Positions 26,231 through 40,402 are shown, counted from the first letter of the stretch. The stretch: 64,000 bases of DNA from Sipunculus nudus (GCA_026874595.1 CM049309.1:50690079-50754078); one strand, 5' to 3'. The notes: generated by a model from the sequence alone, not told the origin. Program-made: numbers and translations.

Positions 26231-28160
26231 TGCATTCCTTAGAATGTATAACCTAGATACTAACTAAAATAATCAGAAACTGCTCCCGATGGACCGGCAT
26301 AGGATAAAAGATAAAATAGGTATAAAACGGGTAGAACTGTATGCATTGCAACCTTTTAGCTTTCACCGAAGATGTTAAATGCTAGTGTCAAAGATTACAC
26401 AGTTTCTATGTGATAACCATCATTATTTTGTTGAATACATGGAAACAAACATCAAATGGGCGTACAATGTAAATGTTTGGCTTTAAGAAGAACATTTGAT
26501 TGTCTTTGTAGGCTGCATAGTTGTAGGTTCAACATCAGAAAAAAGATTATTTAACAAAAGTAACTACTTTTTAGTATGTGCTTCTGCAAAACGATTTCTG
26601 TGACATTTAACATAATCAAGTCTAAATTATGTTTAAAAGATATGATAAAAGATAAGGTATTGCATTCCTCGTTAACATAAAAAAATGACTGGTGCGAGGT
26701 TGGGATTAAATTAAGGGCCGGCATACAAATAAAAATGATGGGAATGGAACGCTTTTGACCCGAAAGGCCTTATGTAACTATATAATGTGGCCGGATTCTG
26801 CAGGATTTCATCTTTTGCCGGGCGTGCTTTGATACCATAACAATCAGTCAACCAGTGTGTTTCATGATTTACAGACTCATTACTGATAAATAACACAGAC
26901 TCGTATTTATGGCTATCTCAGAGCACGTACTTGTTTCGGGATTAAAACTGTTCTAAGATTACACATAATTAGCGCATCCATCTGTGAGCAGTGTTTATGT
27001 AATCAAACCCCCAATATTTAATTCTCATCTCGGATGTTGCAGCTTACGGCGGAATAAAGAGCCTCATAGAACAGGAAGTTATCTTTCCTGACTGACTTGT
27101 ATTGGCTGGGCTTGCAAAAGTTCTTATGTAAGAAATCTATACATAATACTTCGGGATAATGCGTTTAAAAAGCATGTAGGAGAAACACAATCTAAGATAG
27201 CAATCTTTAATCAAACTGCCGGCAAAAACCAAGTCCCCGTCGTCTTTGAATGAAGAATGGTTGTTGCCCAATCCATTTATCGAGCGCTTTGAGACCTTTG
27301 CCATAAAGAACTGAATATAATTAGGTTCCCTCATGACGTCAGGGGTAGCTCTGTCGCATTGGTATACGGCAGAGAAAATTTCCTGTGAGGTTTGGGGTGG
27401 AACTCTTCAGGTCATAACCCTGGTTACTATATATTTCCCGATTGGTTTTGCTTGAGTGTAACCAAATCAAGAAATTCGATTGAAACAAAATAAGTGTTGA
27501 ATCTGGAATGGAAAAGGGGTTCCTGGGAATCAAAGTCTCCCCTCAAGATCTTCTAAAGCAGTTTATAATTTCTGTTGTTGGTTATTTGAAAACAATCCCC
27601 TTACATGATATTAAATATTATTCTAAATACCTTCCCGAGAGCAAGATCTTATGCTCAGTTGAGCTCCTAGCCTGCTATATCGTGAATTTTGAACAGGCAC
27701 GGAACTGATGGACCAATCAGAATGGCCTTTACAATACTACAAAGATTTCAAAACTTTTCAAGTTTTACAAGCCTTAATATGGTTGGTCAGATTCTCTATA
27801 ACGTCTCCCATCGTCAGACGATAGATCTAAAAATAGTTTCCGCCGCCGCGTAGACGGGATGTATACGAGCCACCTGATTGGTTCCATTATCTAATTGATA
27901 ATTCATGGAATAGCATGCTCGGGGGCTCGCTTATGCAAGGTACCTTGAGCTGCATGGCTCTCAGGAAGATGATTCTTAAACCTTTTCTTAGATCTTGAAA
28001 ATAACGTAATTATTTAGCATATATATTATCCACACTAAAGCGAGTACACCCCTCATATCACTACATGCAAGAATCATCATAATGCGTGCGTGGCCACCCC
28101 ATGTTTAATATCGACATCTTTATGCAATCTCACTATGTTTGTTAAGTCGCATGTTTTATA

Positions 28161-28223
28161 TATTCTGAAAGTGAACAACATTTGTTAAAGGCTCTTGGGG
28201 CGAGACTTGCAGTCTTCTAATCA
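28161..28223 (+). repeat. 63-bp direct repeat, left copy
   Basis: Matches 30061-30123 at exactly 1900 bases offset with 6 mismatches and no gaps; includes GGGCGAGACTTGCAG. The two copies flank the LINE remnant. Confidence 0.9.
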
Positions 28224-28239
28224 TATTTCATATTACTAA

Positions 28240-29880
28240 ACCGTTATTTTAACTATTTTTATGGGTTTAATGTCCTTGACATTTACCTGACAGATCTACC
28301 TTAAGTGCCCTTCACTCATTCACTGATGATATTTATACACGTATGGGCAGAGGAGATATGCAACTTGATATCTCGATATAAGTAAAGGTTTTGATACAAT
28401 TAATCACTCTTTACTTTTGAGTAAACTCAGCCAGTTAGGCTTCACTGTAGAGACAATAGCCTGGTTTGTTGCTTAATTTAAAGATCGTGTTCAACTAGTG
28501 GGATGCAACCGGTAAAACTGTAAAGGCTCATACGATTAATACGGGGGTGCCCCAAGGTACTGTACTCGGCCCTATTCTCTTCCTTTTATATATTTATGAC
28601 GTTTTACATTATAAGACCTGCAAAATGTATTGCATACGCTGATGACACAACTGTCTATTGCCATGGAAATACAGTATCTGAGGTGCAGCAAAACTTACAA
28701 AATGCGGCCCATGTAGCTTGTAATTGGTTCGAATTAAAAAGATTAACTATTAACATTAACAAATCTTCTGTCATGCTGCAAGGTACTAGAAGTCGCGTTA
28801 ATAATCATAGTCTCTGTATCATTGCAAATGGTATTTCATTACAGGAACCTTCTCAAACTAACCTCCTGATGTGACCATAGATGCTATAATCTATCATGGC
28901 GCCCACATGAAACAGCCTTATGCGAAAATTATCATCGAATCTAGCACTTTTACATGGACTTTGTAACGTATTATCAATCAATACATTAAAAACAGTCTAC
29001 AGTACCACAATTCAACCACACACGACTACCCGGTTAGTGTGTGGGGCAAAATGAAAACGTCAGTATGCCAAACAAAGGTGCCAAAAAAAGAAGCAAAATC
29101 GTGCTGCACGTATAGTTACCAGCTGTTACCAAGCGCAACCATACTGAAAGAGCTACAATGGCTTACAGTTTCTAAAAGATGTGAATATGTTATATCATAT
29201 CAATTCTGATGCATGGATATGTACACATCTACAATCCCAATAATTTTACGTTTTCCAATGATATTCCCAACTATGTTACTAGATCTGCAGCAAGAGGCCC
29301 CTATTTCAGTGCAAAAAACCGAGAAATGAGTTCTACAAAAATAGCTTTTCATACCGAGGTCCTTCTGTTTGGAACTCATTACCTGAAGAAATCGGGTCTT
29401 TACAATCATTATCAACTTTCAAACGAAAGGTAAAAGCTTTCCCTATATTTTCTTAGCTTTGTATAATTAAAGAGAAACTTTGAATAACATTATCTTTTTA
29501 CTTTTCAAATGATCCCGTTTTAAAATCGCGACGTGCAGAGTATATTCTGATTATACTGTGTTTTATTCTTTTAACATATCCTTTTAAGTCATCTGAAACA
29601 CATTTTTGACGTGATTGAATAATTCGGTTACTTGTGATTTGTACTTAGGAACGGGTTTTTGCATTATGATATATATGCCATAAGTATTGTCTGATATGTA
29701 ATAGATCATATTTATGTACTTGTATAATTTGTCCGTTCACCATAAGAATATTGTATGTTTTATCATTTTATGTATATTTTATCTTATTGATAGTGCCCCG
29801 TGTATATACAATTTCTTATAACTGAACTTGTTACCCAGTATAAATATTTTTGAATAAAATAAAATAAAAAAAATAATAGT
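28240..29880 (+). mobile_element. Degenerate non-LTR retrotransposon (LINE) reverse transcriptase, 5'-truncated
   Basis: Reading across frames, RT landmarks appear in order: FTDDIYTRMG (28315), ISKGFDTINHSL (28378), GVPQGT then LGPILF (about 28545-28580), the catalytic YADDTTVY motif (about 28633), and a C-terminal region with RSAARG and the degraded counterpart of S-x-WNSLP (29280-29435). Stops and frameshifts interrupt it, so it is inactive. An A-rich 3' end, with repeated AATAAA-like strings, lies at 29853-29878. The endonuclease domain is missing. The RT and tail resemble Jockey/CR1-like elements; the clade was not determined. Confidence 0.8.
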
Positions 29881-30060
29881 ATATTACTGGATTATGTGTA
29901 TTTCTTAACCAGCCTAAGTAACATCTTAATTTTAGTCTGCATCTTTATTTTAATTAAGATTTATTTTTTTATAGTCAGTCCTTTTTTATGCAATTGCTTT
30001 CCTGTAATAGCGTTTTACGCTTTACAAAATAAAATATTATTTTTTTTATTGTTATTATTT

Positions 30061-30123
30061 TATTCTGTAAGTGAACGACATTCGTTGAAGGCTCTTTGGG
30101 CGAGACTTGCAGCCTTCTAATCA
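30061..30123 (+). repeat. 63-bp direct repeat, right copy
   Basis: Partner of 28161-28223. It lies about 180 bases past the A-rich end of the LINE remnant, and is too long and diverged for an ordinary target-site duplication. Confidence 0.9.
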
Positions 30124-31564
30124 CTTATCGTCGAGGACACCGCAGAATCCGGCTTTACTTGTGTTAAACGACTGGTGTCGGGCATTTTTAAGTTTCACTA
30201 AATAAGAAGTAAGCCGCGAAAGTGTATGTATGTACTCTGCAGGGACAGCGAGGCATGCAACTTACAAACAGTAAACATTGACGAGTAGTGTTTAAAAAGT
30301 TAAAGCATTTTTTCTGTTTAAAATAAATTTGAACATAACTACAATGATGAAATGATTATAAATGATTAAGTTTTTTTAAATTTTTCTTTTATCTTTTTTA
30401 TTTAGAAATATAAACTTTCACTATAAAAACTCCGGGTACTTTTGTTGGAAATATGTACTTTCATAAACTCTCCGATAATAATGTCTTCAGTTATAATGCC
30501 AAGTGTTTACGTGAAAGCAATGGTCTCGCTAACCTACAATGAGAGCCAAAATTGATCAAACCGATCAAGTAATCCCGGGCAACATTCCAGAAGCGTGTTG
30601 GTGAATATTTGCAAAGTTAGGCTCTGCATTGCTTCATGAGCGCGGCACTTATACATCGTGATAAATTGAGAATACTGTTGTTTGCTTTGTCATCAAAGCA
30701 CTAAACCAAACACTGTCAGCGCACGTTCCGTAAAATTTGCCCCCGAACTAGAGATCACTCGCATCTCCTGCCGGCGAGGCGAACCGGCCACCCGTGCTGT
30801 AATTGTTCAATCGTGTCACACGCCAATCTTAATTTTATGAAGGTAATAAGAGACGCCCCTGATCGATTTTAAGTGGATACTAAGTATCACTTCCGTGGTA
30901 ATTTTTCTTCTCTAATCACCAACTGGATTATCATAAATGATCACAAGACTTCCATCGCATACTAATGTAACTAACACCGGGGAAACCTTAAAACCAACTT
31001 AATCAGAGCACCGGGTTTTCGATTGCTTCAGATGTTCGTAATCTACTTTTTATCAGATATATGTTTGGCACTGAGCACCAAGCACATCCTCTCAGCTGGC
31101 CCTAGATTAAAGTTTAATCTAACTAATTAACAGATTCCACCCGTCGACGGAACCAGGAACATTTTAATTCAAGGAAGGTTAAACCTATGGGCATAAAACC
31201 CCGTCACCTAAATCTACAACATATTTTTGAATTTCACTGTTAGGATTTCATTTAACGAACGTGCTTCCTATTTCTGCGGAGTCATTAGAATTCCAAGTCA
31301 CAAATACCATTACGGCAGCTTGGAATAGATAACAAGAGAGGTGTGTGCAGGTGAATTCAGTTTGAAATGTCAGAGTTAATGGCGGACCTGCATTTCCTTG
31401 TATTTTGCAGCTTATGTCTGGACGTGTTACTAGCGCTGGCGTATGTGTAAACACGCAAGGCGCCCACGACTGCTGAGGTAACAACCCCAGGGCTTGGTAA
31501 TATCAGTATCTTTTTAACATATTTATGTTTGTGCAATATTGATCAGAAAGATTACTGCTGTAGA

Positions 31565-32290
31565 AATAATGGCGATGGCGAAGATTATAATGATGATGAT
31601 AATGATGATGAAGAGGGTTGTTATTATGGTTACGATGGCGGAGGGTGTTCGAGATAATTAGGTATATCGTTCAGATATAAGCGGTAATTTTGCGAGTACG
31701 GTGGCGATGAGAATGTAGTGGCTATCAGCTATACCAGAAGTTGTTAATTGTATATCGGGACGTAAATGTAAAAAAATTTGGTCGGTGGATATGATACTTA
31801 AGATATTATTGATGTTAATACAGCAGCAACCTTAGGGATCTTTTTTCCAGTTCTTACTTTATATGGTGATAGTAAGTAAAATGATTAGTAGTTATGATCA
31901 GTATGCTCATGATGATGGTGATGAGGCTGGAGAGGAACTAGATAATGTTTGTGATGATGGTGATGCTCTAGAGTATATAGTTATCAATGAATTAAGGACT
32001 ATCGACATGATGAAGATGCGTAATATTGACGGTTTGGCGAAGCGAAGGTGATTAAAAACATACTGGTAAATAACCCTGGAGATATTTTGGCTTTTTTTTT
32101 TTTGCAATGATGACGATGAAGATGATGATGATAATAGTGATGCTGATAGAATTATCGGTGGTGTTAGGTACTAGAATGATAACGACAATTATGCCTGTTA
32201 AGATGGCTAGAGGTTTAATGAAATTTTCCAGTGACTAATCAGTTATTAACTTTTGTGACCTAATGATGATGAAAAAGATGATGATGACGT
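31565..32290. repeat. GAT/ATG-rich imperfect trinucleotide region
   Basis: Scattered (GAT)n runs at about 31590-31615, 31905-31930, 32105-32140 and 32265-32290, separated by less repetitive sequence. The open frame at 31863-32051 with Asp-rich peptide comes from these repeats. Confidence 0.7.
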
Positions 32291-32658
32291 TATTTAGAAA
32301 GGTGTACAGGGCTGAGGGACTCTGCAGAAACAGCACTAGACTTCTTTAACCTGCTGCTGTATGTTTCACATAATAAGTCATAACATGAAAGCTCAAGGGA
32401 TAATGTTTTTGCACATGTCGAGTTCGTATAATTCCCAGAGCATGCATCAGCCATGCATAATCAATACAACTCAAAGTTGGCCTAAAGATCGGACACGTCA
32501 TGTCAGTTACATATGACAATATTTGTTCAACCTTAAACCCGATAACAACCAGAATATGGGACGTTTGTTACCGACGTGTAAAGATTTATGCTTGTTGTTT
32601 TATCCAAGGATTGGCGTCGAAACTCCTGGCATGTCATTGAGATTCCGATGTTACTCAC

Positions 32659-32770
32659 CTGCTAAACAGGTCGATATTGAAGAAGACGTATTCCCCATTG
32701 ACGAAGTTCAAATCATGGGCCTTCAACATAATCTCTCGAACCGATTCTTTGGATGCGCACAACACAACAA
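32659..32770 (-). CDS. Natriuretic peptide receptor-like, exon 2
   Basis: A 112-base internal exon. It is preceded on the minus strand by the acceptor TTTCATTTCAG and followed by the donor AG|GTGAGT. It completes the split valine left by either first exon and continues VVLCASKESVREIMLKAHD, then EYVFFNIDLFS. This aligns with the segment of NPR-A, -B and -C that carries the conserved cysteine (Cys213 of NPR-A, in the motif C-[AS]-S) and ends in the FFNI[DE]LF motif. The cysteine is residue 259 in the spliced protein. It should pair with C207 of copy B and has no such partner in copy A. Phase 1 in, phase 2 out. Both first exons must use it, since no second copy is visible. Confidence 0.93.
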
Positions 32771-33776
32771 CTGAAATGAAAGACAAACAATGGGTTACTC
32801 GGGGTCACGCACGTATGTCGCCTTACGATTGATTTATTCCGATTGATTTTCTTATCTCTGGAGTGCAGGGAAGTATTTAACAACGATGTGTAGGCCATCA
32901 GTACGAGCTAGCTTTACGTGTGTAGGCCTCAGGCGACCTTTCTCACGTTTGGGACTGAATTAAGTGAAAACGTTCACCTTAATAGCTCATGCAAGTACTC
33001 AGATTTGGCAAGACGTATATGAACAGATTATGCAGTTCATAACATAACATATATAACAAAACAGATATAACATACATATCTTAATACAAAGAAACCAAGC
33101 ACAAAGTGCAAAATTTGACTAAATCCTAATCGTTCATTAAGATTTTGTCTATATGCAAATTAAGTATGTAAAGGTATGTATAAATATTGAAAATGGTAAC
33201 AGTGTAGCGCAAAGGATTTAAACGGACTTTGAGTAACGCCAAGCAAAGAAACTTTAGATCACACAAAACCGGGGTTCAGGAAACGTCGATTTATGAAACT
33301 AAACGTGGAAATGCCGAGGATTTTCCTGGCACGGCTTGTACCGGAATTTTCGACTTGCTTTCTGACAGAGGGTAAACACTGGAAGATGTAGTGGGTTTTA
33401 TTATGGTGGCCAGAATAAATATTACAGCCAAGAGAGCAAACACGCCGCCCTTGCCCTGCCACCGCGGGATGAAATAGTGCAGGTTTCACGATAAGAGAGG
33501 CTTTGTGCGGTCTTAAGATTAAGAACCATAGAGGGAAACAAAGACAGAGCCAACAACGCTATAGAAATCACGAATGCCATTTTAAAACAATACAATATAC
33601 GTAAACATGTGCTGGAGCTCGCTAACGCCGAATGCTAAATAGTCAAGGAAGAATCAAATGTGTTTCAAAGGCCTTGGTTAATACATTATTTCCCTTCAAT
33701 TATACCTTTAGCCTAAATCAAACAAACCATATAGACGTGCACATGCACCTAACGAATGTTCTTGTGAGATTCGGGT

Positions 33777-33779
<3 letters not shown>

Positions 33780-33872
<93 letters not shown>
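33780..33872. repeat. Compound (AT)n array
   Basis: About 90 bases of AT units, interrupted by CAT at about 33816 and AACT at 33831. Confidence 0.95.
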
Positions 33873-33875
<3 letters not shown>

Positions 33876-34700
33876 TCACCCGTCTTATACACATTTCCAT
33901 GGATAAAGCAACCAATGTTGTTTAATATGTTGTGGTAATATCGTGGTCTATTTCTACAGCTTATTATATTGACCCATGAAGCCAGCAATGTGTATTTACT
34001 ATAAATAGTATCCGTATGTATATAGCGTCGTGAACATAGACTGACTTTTTTCTAGTCTTGTGGTAAAGCAACACAGTTGATTTGCTGATAAGCTTCGTAT
34101 CTTTGTAACCGGTCAAACACAATCTACTATAAATACTGGATCTAAGATACACATAGTATAAAATACACACAAAATATTACCTGGTATGTAAGCTGGGCTA
34201 ACACGCCGGTTGAGATACGATATAGTGAAAATTAAACGGTTCCTTAAGATTAATTGTTACTTGATGTTGTTGTCGTTATGCTTACTTACAAATAAACGGC
34301 ACCGACACCTGTGCCGGTACCTCATATGTTACTATTATTAAATAAAAGGTCTTATATTGCTTCCTCGAGGACGTTTTGTATAATAAAAGCACTTGTCGAA
34401 ATGAGAACATCACACCGCTATGTCAACCATGGATTCATTTCAGGTAACTTATTGAGCATTATAATTAAATAAACGTATTTCATAGTGATGAATAACACTA
34501 AATTATTCATCTTCAGTTCTTTCAGCTTATTTATTTATGACATTTTGGAAATAAGTTTCACTGCATGGATGTCCACTTTGAAGAGCTGCATTCAGGGGCG
34601 TATACGACATGATAGAAAGAGGATGACAAGCACCCCGGCACATGTTAACATGAATGCTGGGCGTGCTAGGGGACTAAAGACATTACGCTCACATGCAGAA

Positions 34701-34780
34701 GTACACGGAAGAAACGAGAAGTATATGAAATAAAACAGATGTACACGGAAGAAACAAGAAGTATATGAAATAAAACAGAA
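34701..34780. repeat. 40-bp perfect-length tandem duplication
   Basis: 34701-34740 and 34741-34780 are adjacent copies beginning GTACACGGAAGAAAC with two mismatches. A third, shorter relic may follow (TTGCACGAAAAAAC). Confidence 0.9.
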
Positions 34781-34869
34781 TTGCACGAAAAAACTACATA
34801 TGCGAGAAGCATATCCCTGACACCACAGGCATTATCGGGCGCCTCTTTTCGGGCAGTATGCGTTTTTAG

Positions 34870-34935
34870 ACTATTTCCCAAAATGTGCTGGCCGAATAAA
34901 TAGGCGCGCCCCCTGCACCCCCTATAAATCTGGTG
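34870..34935. repeat. C-rich dispersed motif, copy 1
   Basis: Contains GCGCGCCCCCTGCACCCCCT, near-identical to GCGCACGCCCCCTGCACCCCCT-type sequence at 41020-41045. Flanks differ except for short blocks. Confidence 0.5.
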
Positions 34936-37900
34936 CCGTTTATATACCAACGCTTATTCAGTCAAAATTCGGTTTTGCTCACTGTACAAGTTCACAATCA
35001 GGATGCATTATTAGAGAGCCAGTATACATTCTTGCTATACTCATCAAGCGGAAATCCTCATTCAGATCATTACATTCGGTTTAAAAAGGATTGGAGCGGT
35101 TTGAAATTTCCAGAAATTACTCCCATACGAGCATTTAACCCAAAAAGAGTGAACCTTAGACAAACTGTTTGCCTCATAAAACCAAAGTATTACGCAAAGG
35201 AAATATGAAACAAGTGACTCTCATAACAACAAGCTGAAGCTTGTGAAAGAGCTCTTGACACATCTTATAGTAAAACCTTAATAAATCTAAATTTTCATTG
35301 CGTGTACCAATTTCCGTACAACGTGTACCATGAAGACGTGATGGAAACAAGTATTTATCTTTATAAGTACACCAAGTTTCCCGCCTAACAGGAATTAATT
35401 ATATGTGCCTTGTAAAACAGGGAAAACTACATAATGCAGGTTTGGAAACCCTGTACCGAGGGCCCGCCTCGAGGAACATGGGGCCGATGTTGCCCATTAA
35501 CATAGTGAGGTCGTATGTACCACAACCGTTTTAATAACAGCCTCAGGTGGTTACCGACTTATTGGTTCAATTTACAACTTTAAATGCTTTTATATTATTT
35601 ATTTGTATGCCATTTTTTAGAGATACATATTAACGACCTCGTTTTAACACACACATATAAAGACTAAAAGAAAAAATACAAGATTATACAGGAGAACAAA
35701 ATAATAACTTAATTCAGTACCAAGAGTTCAAGATTACTACACAATGGAATATTCGACCTGCGTGAGTGTCCTTTTTTATACAACGTACTGCCACAGTACT
35801 GCTCCCGCTAGAAGAATGGTATCAGTTAGAACAACCATCTGTTTTGGGAAGTTGTTATTTTCCAACAGAGGTTAATCGAGGCAGCTCAGTGACGCCCAAG
35901 CATCAGGCATGAAACATGCAAACTTTCTATTTTTTACCGCGTCAGGTTTACTACGGCAGTCGTGTTATCTTTTGCCAACATAGTTTTTAAACAAGAAGGA
36001 TGCTTAGTTGCGTGCCTCAGACCATAAAATCCAGATTTTCTTTGCTGGTCTGCTAGCTTCTGGGAGGTAAACTCCTAGGAAAAAGGGATTGTACAAAGTA
36101 TGGCGTGGAAAAAAAAAAACAGGTACGGGAACGTTATCTTCTGCAGACTGGTGATAATTCATCGATTCTTCTGTCGCCAGCCTGAAACTATGAGACTGGG
36201 CTAATCTCAGATAAACATCTCACCCCATACGGTGGCGCAAATGGATCGTCACTGTTCGAGATTTACCCCCGGGGGAAAGGACCAAGTTGATGTCGGAAAT
36301 CTCCCCCACGGGCGTGATGCTGAACAGCAGGCTACCGACTACATCTCTCGGCACTGTGCCATTCTTTTCTGCCTCAGCAGCTGGGGGTGAAAGTTATGAT
36401 GCCACAACGGGCTAATGGAAAACATCCAAAGAGAAAACAGATAATGCATATCCCAAAGATAGCATAAAACAGAGTTAGATGTATCAGAGGACCCACTGCC
36501 GAGCTTAAGAATATCCAGAAGAAAAGGTTAAACGGACGGTCTTTAACGTTTATGAACTCAAGTGACTGAAGGCAGAGTTTTTTTGTCCTTTCAGGCTTTT
36601 AAATGACTTTAAAATGAAAGTAAATTATAAGGTTGTGACCAAAATGTTTTGTATACCGCCAAAGAAGAAACTGCTCGTTGTAAAATTAAACTTGAAAACT
36701 TGACTATTGATAAAATAATTCCAGAACTTCAAAACTATTCCCTCGTGATTATTTACCAAGAGCTCGTGTAGAAAAAACCTGAGCCTTAGACTACACAGAA
36801 ACCCTGCAGCAAAAGTTGGACCGACAAAAAAAAAGAGTCCGATAGTCCGATAACTTTTTCTTTGACTTCGCGATGGATTGCGCAAGCGCAGCACTGACGT
36901 TTTCGAATATTTCTGTATTTATTGACTGAAATTGTAATGTGATATCTTCTTGTCAAATAACATGTATGATATATAACCCTGATCGGTTTACCATACGTTC
37001 TGCAATTGGCGGAAAGCGTTTCTTTTTTGTGGATTTCTTCTCGGCAATGGCAATTTGTATTCCTTCTAATGCCAGAAGTATAATATATTGCCTCTTCTTT
37101 CATTATTGGTTATTTATAGGTCCTTTTAACAAGCTAGAAATACCTGTGATATTGATCAGGTAAAAAACGATCGTGATGGCTTTCTTCAAAGTAATTCATC
37201 TTATGAGCAGGCCGTCCGTGACCCAACCCTCGCCCGTAAAGATTTGATTTTCCTTTGTCAAACAACGCTTGGAATCCTGTACATTTTTTCCCGGAGACAG
37301 GCAGATCTATTAATTATTTTGAGAGATGCCAACTGTACAAATGGTAGCAGTAAACCTGGTTTTATTGCAGCATTGAACAAGCTGCCCATGGCAACGTGCA
37401 ATAATTGTAAGGTTAAGAGGGATTTGCTGATAAGGCCACTGACAGTGACAAATCTAAAATGACGCTCTGTTTGCATGGCGTCGTTCACGATGCATCAAAC
37501 AATTGGACTTATTGCATTCCGTCCCAGGTTCATCTGTTTCGGGGCATTTTCTCAGTTCTCCCCTCAATATTGCCAGGTAGCCACCGTATAGATGAAGCCT
37601 ACCCCTGCCAGGCAAACAGGTCTACCAAGATTGATAGTTTAACTGTCACTTGGGGCGAAATATATATCCAGTAGCTGCCATCAACTTGGGACACCTAAAA
37701 TAGATTTCAAGTGAAATTGTTTGTTACGCCTTGTCTTGCAGTCAGTCAATACTAAAACTCATCCATCACTGATATTAACGAACTTGTAAGGAATTCTGAT
37801 GTTTCGTCTTGTCAAAATTTTCCTTTAATCAACTAGTTGTTTAGAAAACTAAATTTAACCGAAGAAGTTTTGACTTGAGGGATCGCAATGGTCAGGTTAA

Positions 37901-40159
37901 CATTCTGAGTTCATATATGCAGGGCAAATTATAAGCTAACAAGGTGGGCGAATTGGCACTGATCTGAAGTTACAGTCTTTCGGCTGAACAACTCCCAAAG
38001 CCATGGCCCTGTCTGGCAATTTCTAACCAGCCATACAATCAATTTAGCTCTTCCACGTGAATATGGCCTGCAGTAAGACAGCATGCAGGGCTCGCTCCTG
38101 CACTTACCAATATCTGCTAGTCTCTTTTTGAAGTTTGCAGAAAGTAGTTTCCCCGACAGAGCATTTTAAAGCAGCGGACTTTCATTTGCTCGAGTGTAAC
38201 ATAAGTTTTATAGAGTTCACACCCATTACTGTTTATTATTTGGGTCAAATGGGGTCGCGACTGCCTCCCACTAATGTCTTACTAAAATTTTCTATACGAC
38301 CCCACCGGTGGGTCCCATGGTGAAATCCTGCAACGGACAAAGCTGTGAAGTAGCTATTTTCTACCAAATTCCAGACCATGCTGATTACTACTTTTAATTA
38401 ATCACCCGGTCTGTGCTCAACGTGTCCATTTTCCAAAGAGGAAGGTCTGCAGTTACGGAGAACCCTTTAATTCAGGCGGAGCATTAATGTATATTTGAAC
38501 CTTCTAGGGATCGTGTCTGGAAGGCACTACTGATGTCTAAATGTTAGAAAGCGGGTACAAAGTGCAGAGCTTTCCTATAACTAAGCAAACATGACTTCCC
38601 ACTCAGTATTATCTGATACCCATGTCGAAATCGTACCTTTTATGCAAAGGCACATAAGCCACAATACTATGAGGCTGCGGGCGAATGGGAATATTGCGGG
38701 AGCAGACGGATTCAGTTATATATATCCGCGGGGTATTGATCAAAGCCCGAGAAACGCTGCAATCTGAGAGTTGTACAGAAAGATCAGGGAACCACACCCT
38801 ATGGTCAACGTGCGGCTTCGCATTCCACCGCTACACCAACACAATAAGAGCCGAACACAGCAAAACCCAAACCACTCCACAAGAGTCCATTTCCGCCGCG
38901 GCCAGTCAGAAAAGCGTGCTTATCCCTACAGGTTTGCCCAGATGCTTAATCAGCCGGACTCGGGCGCTTAGACGCCAATGTTATCTCCGGATAATGTCTT
39001 CTGCATGAGGAAGCAAAATTTCCTTCATCAAACGGCTCAATTATTGAAAGCCCTCAATGCATGTTGTAGCCTAATCCACCCATCCCCAATTAACTACGGA
39101 GGTTAATAGCAGATTTTATTGGTTGAATCTCGATCATTTCGGGGAAAACAGCCAATTTCTGAATTAACGCGGGAACAACAGTGGAAAACAAAAACTAATT
39201 GTAAACTCTATAAATGCAAATATCTAAATTTGGCTGGTTTATGCGTTCAGACTAATACGGCTGAGTGAAGGCCATTTGCTCTTGCTTACTCCTTCAGCGG
39301 CCATTTCCTTCCGGGCACGTGACTACGACAATCAGCTTTGGGAATACAAGTGGTTATAGAGCGGTCTGTTCTTGTCTGTGAGGGTTGAAACTCTTTGGAA
39401 AATGGTATACAGCCACCTTTACACATACAAGCAACAGGAAGTTCTTATCGATTGGATTTAATTGATTGCTTGGAAACCGAAGGGGAGCTCTGTGGTTGGG
39501 CGCGGCAGTGCTATGTCAGGACATCGGTTCCTGGCGCAGAGGAAGGCGTAATGGCTTATATGCTGGATATTTAGGCATGCCATGCTGGAGGACCTGCGTC
39601 ACTTTACTGTATAATCCTGAATTATTCCTCACTTAATCACGAAATACAGAAACCATTGTTATCAGCAGAAGCCATTTCATCCTTCATCCATTAACAATCT
39701 TTTGCATGAGCATGTCCGTAAGCCTTATTGTTTCACCATTAACATCATAATTCGTCAATTTGTTCTTCAAAATACCGCTTGGGGTTACCTGTAAATCAAA
39801 ATACGATGATCTATTAATTAAAAAACGAATTAATGTTTATATTAGAAATTAAATATAGAAATTAACTGACAACGTTTGTGCGATTCGGACGCCGAGGCTT
39901 TGATTTATCGGTTGTGTGTCAAGCAAAAGCATTTTTTTTGGCATTAGCGTATTAAAACAAATCGTCTGTATTCCCTTCCCTATTGTCCCTTTTATATTAT
40001 GTTTTGCTGAACGTAAGCTTATTGATATATCAATAATAACGCGTACATTTATCCCACAGTCAATTTATTTGCTAGTTAATGACAAGAATTCCTAAAGAAC
40101 TTTGTTTGTGACTGAAATGTCAATAAGATACTTTTTCATCAAAGAGTGCAGAAAAATGG

Positions 40160-40402
40160 GGACAGTAAATAAGTATTATATTAACTGATTATTATGACAC
40201 GGAGGCTGAATGGGTGCTTCAGAAGAGATGTTATTCCGCTGGGCTTCAACTTCCATTAAAACATAAATACTGTTTCTACAGGTTTTTATCCAAGAGAATA
40301 TGCCTCGTGGAGACATTAAATTAGTATTATATTGGCTGATTATTATAACAAGACAGAGAAATTAGAGATTCCGGTGAGGTTTTCTACCGCTGGGCCTCGT
40401 GC
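40160..40402. repeat. Imperfect direct repeat, two copies about 152 bases apart
   Basis: 40160-40248 and 40312-40402 share AGTATTATATT, CTGATTATTAT and CCGCTGGGC-[CT]-TC blocks in the same order with many substitutions between. Confidence 0.5.

Larger units (their letters stand above)
17403..32658 (-). other. Intron 2 of the receptor gene (about 15.3 kb)
   Basis: Non-coding apart from listed repeats and the LINE remnant at 28.2-29.9 kb. The stretch 20.4-21.5 kb is relatively GC-rich and free of simple repeats, but without recognisable coding. Nothing nameable was found in 21.5-24.2 kb, 26.3-28.1 kb or 30.2-31.5 kb. Confidence 0.6.

Noticed and set aside
28161-30123. 63-bp repeats as target-site duplication of the LINE
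   Set aside because: Too long, mismatched at 6 positions, and the right copy lies well past the A-rich tail.
31863-32051. Acidic open frame as a small gene
   Set aside because: Arises from imperfect GAT repeats; a similar frame is open on the other strand.
33632-33915. Open frames encoding runs of Tyr-Ile (YIYIYI), here and at 13.0, 18.5, 19.1, 55.8 and 60.3 kb
   Set aside because: They are translations of (AT)n microsatellites.
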